A stretch of DNA of 6,540 nt from the NCBI GenBank assembly GCA_017467985.1, contig JAFUJY010000282.1, positions 1 to 6,540 of the forward strand. The letters run 5' to 3'. The notes below the pieces were generated by a model. That model ran no database searches and was not told the origin of the DNA. It saw nothing but the letters and a program-made list of their open reading frames with translations. The stretch comes from Bacillota bacterium (lineage in GTDB: Bacteria > Bacillota > Clostridia > Lachnospirales > Bianqueaceae). This document shows, one piece after another, positions 1-5,855 of this stretch. Each line of letters begins with the position of its first letter. The stretch's first letter is position 1. The position numbers were made by a program, and so were the translations under genes.

Positions 1-42
1 CAGTTTAATCTGCTTGCCATTTTCCATTGTAATTGTAACCAT
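1..42 (-). CDS. Start of probable cyclophilin-type peptidyl-prolyl isomerase (partial)
   Basis: Only the first 14 codons are inside the window, reading MVTITMENGKQIKL from an ATG at 42-40. The start is well supported: a GGAGAG Shine-Dalgarno immediately follows the asd stop codon, about 9 bases before the ATG, and the gap to asd is 13 bases, so the gene is co-transcribed with asd. The short beta-strand-like opening (VTITMENG followed by a charged stretch) resembles the N-terminus of small cytosolic cyclophilins in Clostridia, which continue with an ELYP-type motif. That is recall of the family, not proof, because no catalytic residue is visible. If correct, the product would be a protein-folding catalyst isomerising X-Pro bonds. 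That a gene begins here is far more certain than its name. Confidence 0.45.
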   Translation of the reverse strand, partial: MVTITMENGKQIKL

Positions 43-55
43 TGTTTTTCTCTCC

Positions 56-1138
56 TTAATCTAAATATCCCTTAGCTGCCAGCAGCTCAGCCATCAGAAC
101 GGCACCACCTGCGGCTCCCCGCAGAGTGTTATGAGACATGCAGACAAACTTCAAATCGTACTGAGTGTCAGGACGCAGACGTCCTACAGAAATTGCCATA
201 CCACCTTCCAGCTCTCTTGCAGTCTTGATCTGAGGCTGGTCGTTTTCTTCACTATAGTAAATGAACTGCTTGGGTGCGGAAGGCAGGTTCAATTCCTGAG
301 CGGGGCCCTTAAACTCAGCCCAGATCTTCTTGATCTCTTCGATATCCGGCTTCTTATCAAAGGAAGCGAATACTGCAGCAGTATGTCCATCGGACACGGG
401 AACACGCAGACACTGTGCTGTAATAGAAGGTGTAACTGCATTCACAATTTTGCCGTCTTCCACCTTACCCCACAGCTTCAGGGGCTCCTGCTCACTCTTT
501 TCTTCCTCTCCACCAATGTAGGGAATCAGATTATCCACCATCTCAGGCCAACGCTCAAAGGTCTTACCTGCGCCGGAGATTGCCTGATAGGTACATACCA
601 GCACCTTATTCAGACCGAATACATCCTTAATCGGATGCAGAGCGGGTACATAACTCTGCAGAGAACAGTTGGACTTGACGGAGATAAAACCACGCTTGGT
701 TCCCAAACGCTTTCTCTGTGCTTCGATCACGTCGGTATGCTCTGCATTCAGCTCCGGAACAATCATGGGAACGTCCGGGGTGCCACGGTGGGCCGAGTTA
801 TTGGAAACTACCGGAATCTCAGCCTTAGCATAAGTCTCCTCCAGAGCTCGGATCTGATCCTTGGGCATATCCACTGCACAGAATACAAAATCCACCAGTT
901 CCTTCATTTTATCAATATCAGCTGTTGCGTCCAGAATAATCATATCCTTCATGGACTCCGGAATGGGCTCCTTCATAGCCCAACGGGAAGCTACAGCTTC
1001 TTCATAAGTTTTGCCTGCGCTGCGGCCGGATGCGGCCAATGCGGTTACCTGAAACCACGGATGATCCTTCAACAGAGTTGCAAATCTCTGTCCGACCATA
1101 CCAGTTGCACCAATAATACCTGCTCTATACTGTTTCAT
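56..1138 (-). CDS. asd: Aspartate-semialdehyde dehydrogenase, archaeal/fungal-type long form
   Basis: A 360-residue cytosolic enzyme that reduces L-aspartyl-4-phosphate to L-aspartate-4-semialdehyde with NADPH, the branch step to lysine/diaminopimelate, threonine and methionine. The N-terminal Rossmann loop GATGMVGQRF is at residues 10-19. The catalytic cysteine is C158 in SNCS (156-159), and the RVPVSDGHT motif at 245-253 carries the substrate-binding arginine and catalytic H252. Length and motif style fit the archaeal/fungal-like branch rather than the shorter classical bacterial enzyme; this assignment is from memory of the family. The ATG at 1138 is the only plausible start: the frame behind it has no ATG, GTG or TTG before a TAG at 1177-1175. 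The good Shine-Dalgarno is unusually far upstream (see the leader entries). It is first in an operon with the putative isomerase gene, driven by the promoter at 1217-1245. The leader is too short for a lysine riboswitch. Confidence 0.96.
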   Translation of the reverse strand: MKQYRAGIIGATGMVGQRFATLLKDHPWFQVTALAASGRSAGKTYEEAVASRWAMKEPIPESMKDMIILDATADIDKMKELVDFVFCAVDMPKDQIRALEETYAKAEIPVVSNNSAHRGTPDVPMIVPELNAEHTDVIEAQRKRLGTKRGFISVKSNCSLQSYVPALHPIKDVFGLNKVLVCTYQAISGAGKTFERWPEMVDNLIPYIGGEEEKSEQEPLKLWGKVEDGKIVNAVTPSITAQCLRVPVSDGHTAAVFASFDKKPDIEEIKKIWAEFKGPAQELNLPSAPKQFIYYSEENDQPQIKTARELEGGMAISVGRLRPDTQYDLKFVCMSHNTLRGAAGGAVLMAELLAAKGYLD

Positions 1139-1147
1139 CTCTTGTGC

Positions 1148-1169
1148 GCGGTAATACCGCTGCCTCCTT
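1148..1169 (-). promoter_or_regulatory. Distant asd Shine-Dalgarno with intervening hairpin
   Basis: On the minus strand a strong AAGGAGG (1169-1163) is followed by CA, the perfect inverted repeat GCGGTATTACCGC (1160-1148) and nine bases before the asd ATG. The linear spacing from AAGGAGG to ATG is 24 bases, too long for normal initiation. The repeat can form a 5-bp stem (GCGGT/ACCGC) with a 3-base loop. Folding it out leaves 11 bases, close to a workable distance. The sequence and spacing are seen directly; the bridging role is inferred by analogy with split ribosome-binding sites such as phage T4 gene 38. An alternative is a seven-codon reading frame starting at a non-standard ATT (1155-1153) and ending in a TGA that overlaps the asd ATG. 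Confidence 0.5.
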
Positions 1170-1174
1170 CTTAT

Positions 1175-1209
1175 CTAAAAAATAGAAAATAGCCTTTTTT
1201 AGAGCTATT
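1175..1209 (-). promoter_or_regulatory. Possible AU-rich pseudoknot or weak attenuator in asd leader
   Basis: Just downstream of the predicted transcription start, AATAGC (1209-1204) can pair with GCTATT (1193-1188) around a 10-base loop. Inside that loop CTAAAAAA (1202-1195) is exactly complementary to TTTTTTAG (1182-1175), which lies beyond the first stem. The two pairings interleave as in an H-type pseudoknot, with connectors of 1, 1 and 5 bases. Alternatively, the first stem followed by the T-rich run acts as a weak terminator for transcription arriving from the peptidase gene, which has no other terminator. The pairings are real on paper but AU-rich and could be chance. Confidence 0.3.
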
Positions 1210-1216
1210 GCCGTAT

Positions 1217-1245
1217 ATTATACAGTAAAGCCTAAAAAATGTCAA
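1217..1245 (-). promoter_or_regulatory. Perfect-consensus sigma-A promoter of asd
   Basis: On the minus strand TTGACA (1245-1240) is followed by exactly 17 bases and TATAAT (1222-1217), matching the housekeeping sigma-A consensus at all twelve positions with optimal spacing. Transcription should start near 1211-1209, giving an asd leader of about 70 bases. The -35 box begins 8 bases after the stop codon of the upstream peptidase gene. Confidence 0.9.
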
Positions 1246-1253
1246 TTGATATA

Positions 1254-2942
1254 TTAATATTTTGCGTTTTTCAGCTCTGCGATGACACGATCTACCGCAG
1301 CTTTTACGCTGCCTTCCTGAAAGGGATTATGAAGATGGGCCTCTTCCAGCAATTCAAAATACTCCTTGCTGCCGCCCAGCTGACACAGATGACAATAATC
1401 AGCCCAAGCTTCGTCATGGTTCTCCTTATCACGGCTATAAAACTCAAAGGCGCCGATCTGAGCCAATGCATAATCCACATAGTAGAAGGGATACATGAAA
1501 ATATGCTGCTTCTGCATCCAGAAACCGCCCTCTTCCAAGAACTCATTACCATCATAATCACGCCAGGGCATGTAGGTCTGCTCTAACTCATGCCAAATCT
1601 TGCGCCATTCCTTGGGGCCCTGCTCCGGGTTCTCAAAAACGCGATGCTGGAATTCATCCACGCAGATCATGTAAGGAATTACATTCAATGCTCCAAAAAG
1701 ATGGGCATAACGATACTTATCCGCATCCTCAAAGAACAAATTCATCCAGGGATATGTAAAATGCTCCATGGCCATGGAATGGATTTCGTTAATCTCACTG
1801 GTGGAATGATAATAAGCGGAAATCGGCAGGGTACGGCTTGCGGTATAACCCTCAAAGGCATGACCAGCCTCATGGGTCAAGACATCCACATCCGCACTGG
1901 TTCCGTTAAAATTAGAGAAAATAAAGGGAGCCTTATAAGCGGGCAAAGAGGAACAATAGCCGCCCATGCGCTTACCCGGCTTACTTTCCAGATCAAACAG
2001 CTCATATTCCACCATAAAGTCAAAGAACTCACCGGTTTCCTTAGACAGTTCCCGATACATCTTCTGAGCCGCAGCAACCATCTCGTCCTTATTGCCAATG
2101 GGTGTTGCATTTCCCTCGGGAAATACCAGTGCTTCATCATAATAATGCAGCTTTTCCACACCCAGACGCTGTCTTTGACGCTCATAGATCTCCGCACAAG
2201 CAGGAACAATGATGTCCTTTACCTGCTGACGGAACTTCGCCACGTCCTCCGGACCGTAATTATAACGGCGCTTATTCAGATAAGCAACCTGAGTATAACT
2301 ATCCATGCCCAGCTTCTTAGCCATACCGGCACGCAGCTTTACCAGCTTACCATACTGCTCATCCAGCACAGGTGAACCTTCTTCGTACAGCTTTGCCCAC
2401 GCTTCAAAAGCTTCTTTACGCTCTGCACGATCCGTGCTCTGCATATGCTTTAACAAGCCGTAGAAATTACACTCCTCACCCCGGAAGGTGGTGCGGCACA
2501 TGGCAGCAGCCTTCTGATACTGATTTACCAGATTGCTCTCTTCGATCTTATCTTCAATAATCGCAGGATTCAGCAGCTTATTCTGCTCCTCCAGATTATG
2601 GAACAGATACGCACCAAATTCCGCCTCAAACTCCTTGCGGAAGGGAGAATTCAGCAACGCCTCATTCGCAGCACGATATACAGGCATCAGTCTGGAGCGG
2701 CCTGCATTGATGACCTTGACCTCTTCTTCATAGAAAGCATCGGTGGTATCAATGGTATTGCGGATATGGGCCAGGCTGCCCATGGTATTCTCCATTACAT
2801 CTGCACCGGAAAGCTCAACATACGCCTTGCGAGCTTCTTCATAACTGGCAGCCGCCTTCAATGCCTCAATCTTTTCCTTTAATGTTGCTTCCAGCGCCTC
2901 CATATTGGGGCGGGTATACTGAATCTGACTAAACTTTTCCAT
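1254..2942 (-). CDS. M3-family oligoendopeptidase (PepF-like zinc metallopeptidase)
   Basis: A 562-residue zinc metallopeptidase of the M3 (thimet/PepF) family, expected to cut short peptides in the cytoplasm; there is no signal peptide or membrane segment. Counting from the ATG at 2942, the gluzincin motif HEAGH is at residues 357-361 (zinc ligands H357 and H361, catalytic E358). The third zinc ligand is probably E386 in NEIHSM, 25 residues after the second histidine, the spacing found in thimet oligopeptidase. The long helical N-terminal part fits the family's channel-forming domain. An in-frame GTG at 2963 would add seven residues and overlap cysS. I prefer the ATG because GGGAAAAGG lies about 10 bases upstream of it and it sits 2 bases after the cysS stop, a typical coupled arrangement. 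No terminator is visible directly after the stop. The exact peptide substrates cannot be told from sequence. Confidence 0.93.
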   Translation of the reverse strand: MEKFSQIQYTRPNMEALEATLKEKIEALKAAASYEEARKAYVELSGADVMENTMGSLAHIRNTIDTTDAFYEEEVKVINAGRSRLMPVYRAANEALLNSPFRKEFEAEFGAYLFHNLEEQNKLLNPAIIEDKIEESNLVNQYQKAAAMCRTTFRGEECNFYGLLKHMQSTDRAERKEAFEAWAKLYEEGSPVLDEQYGKLVKLRAGMAKKLGMDSYTQVAYLNKRRYNYGPEDVAKFRQQVKDIIVPACAEIYERQRQRLGVEKLHYYDEALVFPEGNATPIGNKDEMVAAAQKMYRELSKETGEFFDFMVEYELFDLESKPGKRMGGYCSSLPAYKAPFIFSNFNGTSADVDVLTHEAGHAFEGYTASRTLPISAYYHSTSEINEIHSMAMEHFTYPWMNLFFEDADKYRYAHLFGALNVIPYMICVDEFQHRVFENPEQGPKEWRKIWHELEQTYMPWRDYDGNEFLEEGGFWMQKQHIFMYPFYYVDYALAQIGAFEFYSRDKENHDEAWADYCHLCQLGGSKEYFELLEEAHLHNPFQEGSVKAAVDRVIAELKNAKY

Positions 2943-2944
2943 AA

Positions 2945-4354
2945 TTACTGTACCTTTTCCCACAGGGTACCCTCACGGGTATCCTTCAAAACAATGCCCT
3001 TTTCCAACAATTCTGCACGGATTGCATCTGCAGCAGCAAAATCTTTCGCCTTCTTGGCAGCCTTACGTTCTGCAATCTTAGCCTCAATATAGCTAACCAG
3101 CTCATCATCATGTGCCTCAGCAGGAGCCTCTTCCCGTGCACTCATCAGACCCAAAGACAGAACCAGATCATAATCTTCCACCAGGGCCAGCTTGGTTGCG
3201 TCATTCATATCACCCTTCAGCATGTCATACAGCGCAGTCAAACCGGAAGATGTATTCAGGTCATTGCCCACGGCATCAATAAACTTCTGACGGTACTCCT
3301 CCACCTTAGTACGATCCACTTCACCCTCAGCCTTCAGATTCTTAATACGAGCCACCAGCTTCTGATATGCAGCAGCCACGTTGTCCAGAACATCATAGCT
3401 GAACTCCAGAGGTTTACGATAATGGGACTGCAAACAGAACATACGATAAACCAAAGGATTGTAACCCTTCTGCTCCAATAGAGAAACGGTCAGAAAGTCT
3501 CCCTTGGATTTACTCATCTTGCCGCCCTTTTCATTCAGATGCTGCACATGGAACCAATGCTTACACCAGCCGTGTCCAAAAAAGGCTTCACTCTGAGCAA
3601 TCTCATTGGTATGATGTGGGAAGATATTATCTACGCCGCCGCAATGCAGATCCAAATACTCACCTAAATGCTTTGCCGCAATGCAAGAGCATTCAATGTG
3701 CCAACCGGGGTAACCAACACCCCAGGGACTATCCCACTTCAGTTCCTGATTTTCAAACTTGGACTTGGTAAACCACAGAACAAAATCACTCTTATTACGC
3801 TTGTTGGTGTCCTCTTCTACATCATCACGAACACCAACCATCAGTTCTTCTTCATTATGACCGGTCAGGGCATAATAATCCGCCACCTTAGAAGTGTCAA
3901 AATAAATATTTTCACCCGCCTTATAGGCATAATCCTTCTCCAGCAGAACTTCGATCATATGGATGAATTCATCAATGCAGTTGGTAGCAGGCTCTACCAC
4001 ATCAGGACGCTTAATATTCAGTTTCTCACAATCCTTGAAAAATGCCTCGGTATAGAACTGAGCAATCTCCATGACAGTCTTCTTCTCCCGCTTTGCACCT
4101 TTAAGCATCTTATCCTCACCGGTATCTGCATCGCTGGACAGATGGCCCACGTCTGTAATATTCATAACTCGAGTTACATCATAACCGGCGTAACGCAGGA
4201 ACTTCTCAAGAACATCCTCCATGATATAACTGCGCAAATTACCAATATGAGCAAAGTGGTACACAGTGGGACCACATGTATACATGCGCACCTTTCCTTC
4301 TTCATAAGGTACGAATTCTTCGATCTTCTTTGACAGAGTATTATATAAAACCAT
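2945..4354 (-). CDS. cysS: Cysteinyl-tRNA synthetase
   Basis: A 469-residue class I aminoacyl-tRNA synthetase that charges tRNA-Cys with cysteine using ATP. The HIGH-type motif is HIGN at residues 36-39 and the KMSKS loop is at 279-283. Zinc ligands that read the cysteine thiol are C27 (CGPTVY), C222 (WHIEC), H247 and E251 (PHHTNE), with the last three spaced as in the E. coli enzyme. The C-terminal helical anticodon-binding region, rich in Ala, Lys and Glu, is complete. The ATG at 4354 follows a very strong AGGAGGAGGAG purine run. The gene is transcribed from the promoter at 4390-4418, with a leader of only about 30 bases, too short for a T-box. It is followed 2 bases later by the M3 peptidase gene, not by the mini-RNase III gene often found after cysS in Firmicutes. 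Confidence 0.98.
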   Translation of the reverse strand: MVLYNTLSKKIEEFVPYEEGKVRMYTCGPTVYHFAHIGNLRSYIMEDVLEKFLRYAGYDVTRVMNITDVGHLSSDADTGEDKMLKGAKREKKTVMEIAQFYTEAFFKDCEKLNIKRPDVVEPATNCIDEFIHMIEVLLEKDYAYKAGENIYFDTSKVADYYALTGHNEEELMVGVRDDVEEDTNKRNKSDFVLWFTKSKFENQELKWDSPWGVGYPGWHIECSCIAAKHLGEYLDLHCGGVDNIFPHHTNEIAQSEAFFGHGWCKHWFHVQHLNEKGGKMSKSKGDFLTVSLLEQKGYNPLVYRMFCLQSHYRKPLEFSYDVLDNVAAAYQKLVARIKNLKAEGEVDRTKVEEYRQKFIDAVGNDLNTSSGLTALYDMLKGDMNDATKLALVEDYDLVLSLGLMSAREEAPAEAHDDELVSYIEAKIAERKAAKKAKDFAAADAIRAELLEKGIVLKDTREGTLWEKVQ

Positions 4355-4360
4355 TCTTCT

Positions 4361-4384
4361 CTCCTCCTCCTGGCTACTTTGCCA
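4361..4384 (-). promoter_or_regulatory. cysS leader: 5'-terminal hairpin and extended Shine-Dalgarno
   Basis: The predicted cysS transcript starts around 4385-4383. It almost immediately forms a small perfect hairpin, TGGC-AAAGTA-GCCA (4384-4371), whose last base overlaps the start of AGGAGGAGGAG (4371-4361). That purine run offers several registers for 16S rRNA pairing, with the nearest GGAG 6 bases from the ATG. The 4-bp stem is short, so any role (mRNA stability or tuning of initiation) is inference. The ribosome-binding site itself is certain. Confidence 0.5.
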
Positions 4385-4389
4385 CTTTT

Positions 4390-4418
4390 ATTATAAACAT
4401 CCAAAGGTATTCTGTCAA
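4390..4418 (-). promoter_or_regulatory. Perfect-consensus sigma-A promoter of cysS
   Basis: On the minus strand TTGACA (4418-4413), a 17-base spacer and TATAAT (4395-4390) match the sigma-A consensus completely. The promoter sits between the eno terminator and the cysS start codon, so cysS and the peptidase gene form a transcription unit independent of eno. Confidence 0.92.
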
Positions 4419-4430
4419 TCCCTCAATCAC

Positions 4431-4470
4431 AAGAAAAAGTGCGAACAGCCGATCCATCGGCCATCCGCAC
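4431..4470 (-). terminator. Rho-independent terminator of eno
   Basis: Five bases after the eno stop codon the minus strand folds into a 14-bp hairpin (4470-4439): arm GTGCGGATGGCCGA, loop TGGA, arm TCGGCTGTTCGCAC. All 14 positions pair, four of them as G-U wobbles, and the hairpin is followed directly by TTTTTCTT (4438-4431). This is a textbook intrinsic terminator and separates eno from cysS. Confidence 0.93.
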
Positions 4471-4475
4471 TCTTC

Positions 4476-5759
4476 TTAAAAGGGATTTACATATACCGCT
4501 GCTTCCCCCAACTCCTCTTCTATGCGCAGCAACTGATTATATTTTGCATTCCGATCGCTCCGACAAGGGGCACCGGTCTTGATCTGCCCGGCTCCTACTG
4601 CCACTGATAAATCCGCGATAAACGTATCTTCCGTCTCTCCGCTTCTATGAGAAACAATCGCCCGCATACCGGCACGGTGGGCCATTTCAATCGCCGCCAC
4701 CGCCTCACTCAGACTTCCGATCTGATTGACTTTCACCAAAATCGCATTGCCTGCTTTCCGTTCAATTCCCATCTGCAGACGCTCCGTATTGGTCACATAT
4801 AAGTCATCTCCTACTAACTGCAATCTATCTCCCAGTTCCGCGGTCAACTTTTTCAAACCTTCCCAATCGTTTTCATCTAAGCCGTCTTCCAGGGAAACCA
4901 GCGGAAATTCTTCAGCTAACTCTCTATAATAAGCAATCATTTCATCCGCATCTCTGTACACATCATAGCCCGACATTTTACTTTCCCCGGGGAAATAATA
5001 GCTTTTCTTTTCAGGTACATACAATTCGCTTGCTGCTGCATCCAGTGCAATCCGAATTTCCTCTCCAGACTTATAGCCAGCCTCTGCGATGGCTCTCACA
5101 ATATAACTCAACACTTCCTTTGATGAGGATAAATTCGGGGCAAAACCACCTTCATCACCTACGGCAGTGGACAGCTGATTTTGACTGAGTATCTTTTTCA
5201 GTTTGTGGTAGATCTCGGTACACATACGAAGTCCTTCTGAAAAACTTTTTGCTCCCACGGGCATAATCATGAATTCCTGCAGATCCACCGTATTATCTGC
5301 ATGCACGCCACCATTTAAGATATTCATCATGGGGACAGGCATCCGACTGACACTTACACCGCCCAGATACCGATACAGCGATATTCCGTAACTCTCCGCT
5401 GCAGCTCGAGCACATGCTAGGGATACCGCTAAAATGCTGTTAGCCCCCAGCATCGCCTTATTAGGTGTACCATCCAGTTCCATCATTTTTTTATCCAAAC
5501 CCACTTGATCATCCACCATCATACCCTCTAACGCCGGTGAAATCACATCCTGTATATTATAAATGGCTCGCTGTACACCTTTTCCGCTGTATCGACTGCC
5601 TCCATCCCGCAGTTCAACAGCCTCGTATTCTCCTGTGGACGCCCCAGAGGGTACACTAGCCCTTCCCACAAAACCACTTTCCGTTAATACTTCTGCCTCA
5701 ACAGTTGGATTTCCTCTGGAATCCAAAATCTCTCGTGCTCGAATCTTTTTAATCTGCAT
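4476..5759 (-). CDS. eno: Enolase (phosphopyruvate hydratase)
   Basis: A 427-residue enolase, normal length, that converts 2-phosphoglycerate to phosphoenolpyruvate with Mg2+. The substrate loop SGASTG is at 38-43. H153 (in GGVHADN), E162, E203 (GDEGG), Mg ligands D240, E291 and D318, the catalytic base K343 (VKVNQIG), the SHRSGETED signature (370-378) and K394 (GQIKTGAP) are all present, so the enzyme should be active. The ATG at 5759 follows AAGGAGG with about 6 bases spacing. It lies downstream of gpmI, the preceding glycolytic step, with a large inverted repeat between them, and ends at the terminator at 4431-4470. Oddity: its codon usage is relaxed (many CGA, CGG, ATA, TTA, GGA and GTA codons), unlike gpmI next door, so it may be a secondary enolase or a transferred gene. 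Confidence 0.97.
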   Translation of the reverse strand: MQIKKIRAREILDSRGNPTVEAEVLTESGFVGRASVPSGASTGEYEAVELRDGGSRYSGKGVQRAIYNIQDVISPALEGMMVDDQVGLDKKMMELDGTPNKAMLGANSILAVSLACARAAAESYGISLYRYLGGVSVSRMPVPMMNILNGGVHADNTVDLQEFMIMPVGAKSFSEGLRMCTEIYHKLKKILSQNQLSTAVGDEGGFAPNLSSSKEVLSYIVRAIAEAGYKSGEEIRIALDAAASELYVPEKKSYYFPGESKMSGYDVYRDADEMIAYYRELAEEFPLVSLEDGLDENDWEGLKKLTAELGDRLQLVGDDLYVTNTERLQMGIERKAGNAILVKVNQIGSLSEAVAAIEMAHRAGMRAIVSHRSGETEDTFIADLSVAVGAGQIKTGAPCRSDRNAKYNQLLRIEEELGEAAVYVNPF

Positions 5760-5776
5760 ATACTTCCTCCTTCACC

Positions 5777-5845
5777 GAATAATACCAAAAACCTTCTCAC
5801 ACCCGAATGCATCTTTAGTATGAGAAGGTTCTTTTCATATTATTC
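5777..5845. repeat. Long imperfect inverted repeat between gpmI and eno
   Basis: The outer arms gaataata (5777-5784) and tattattc (5838-5845) are exactly complementary. Inside them, after a small asymmetric interior loop, lies a 13-bp stem (5790-5802 with 5818-5830, one G-U pair when read on the minus strand) that can extend by three more pairs, around a 15-base loop. The whole forms one stem-loop of about 69 bases filling most of the 96-base spacer. The inner part is the terminator listed separately; the outer arms make the structure longer than a simple terminator needs. Confidence 0.7.
5786..5833 (-). terminator. Probable intrinsic terminator or attenuator after gpmI
   Basis: On the minus strand AACCTTCTCATAC pairs with GTGTGAGAAGGTT around a 15-base loop and runs into a TTTTT stretch (5791-5787), part of which belongs to the stem. 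The stem is long and stable, but the free T-run is short and ends in GG, so termination may be partial. Some read-through from gpmI into eno would make sense, since no consensus promoter is visible between hairpin and eno. Confidence 0.65.
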
Positions 5846-5855
5846 CAATAAATAC

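Noticed and set aside
131..1192. A 353-codon open frame on the plus strand opposite asd
   Set aside because: It is fully antisense to a clearly functional asd gene, its product has no recognisable motif, and it runs through the asd leader and ribosome-binding site. Long antisense frames arise from codon bias of the real gene.
1139..1211. Lysine riboswitch in front of asd
   Set aside because: The leader from the mapped consensus promoter is only about 70 bases, far shorter than the roughly 170-base lysine riboswitch, and none of its conserved elements are visible.
2943..2963. GTG start for the peptidase that would overlap the end of cysS
   Set aside because: The extra seven residues (VGKGTVI if read literally) are encoded by the cysS tail. 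The ATG at 2942 has a purine-rich site about 10 bases upstream and ideal stop-start spacing, so the shorter product is preferred.
3668..4333. A 221-codon open frame on the plus strand opposite cysS
   Set aside because: It is a mirror of cysS with no ribosome-binding logic or recognisable protein features; an artefact of the real coding frame.
4355..4390. T-box leader in front of cysS
   Set aside because: The promoter lies too close to the start codon (leader of about 30 bases) to hold a specifier stem and antiterminator, and the hairpin further upstream is the eno terminator.
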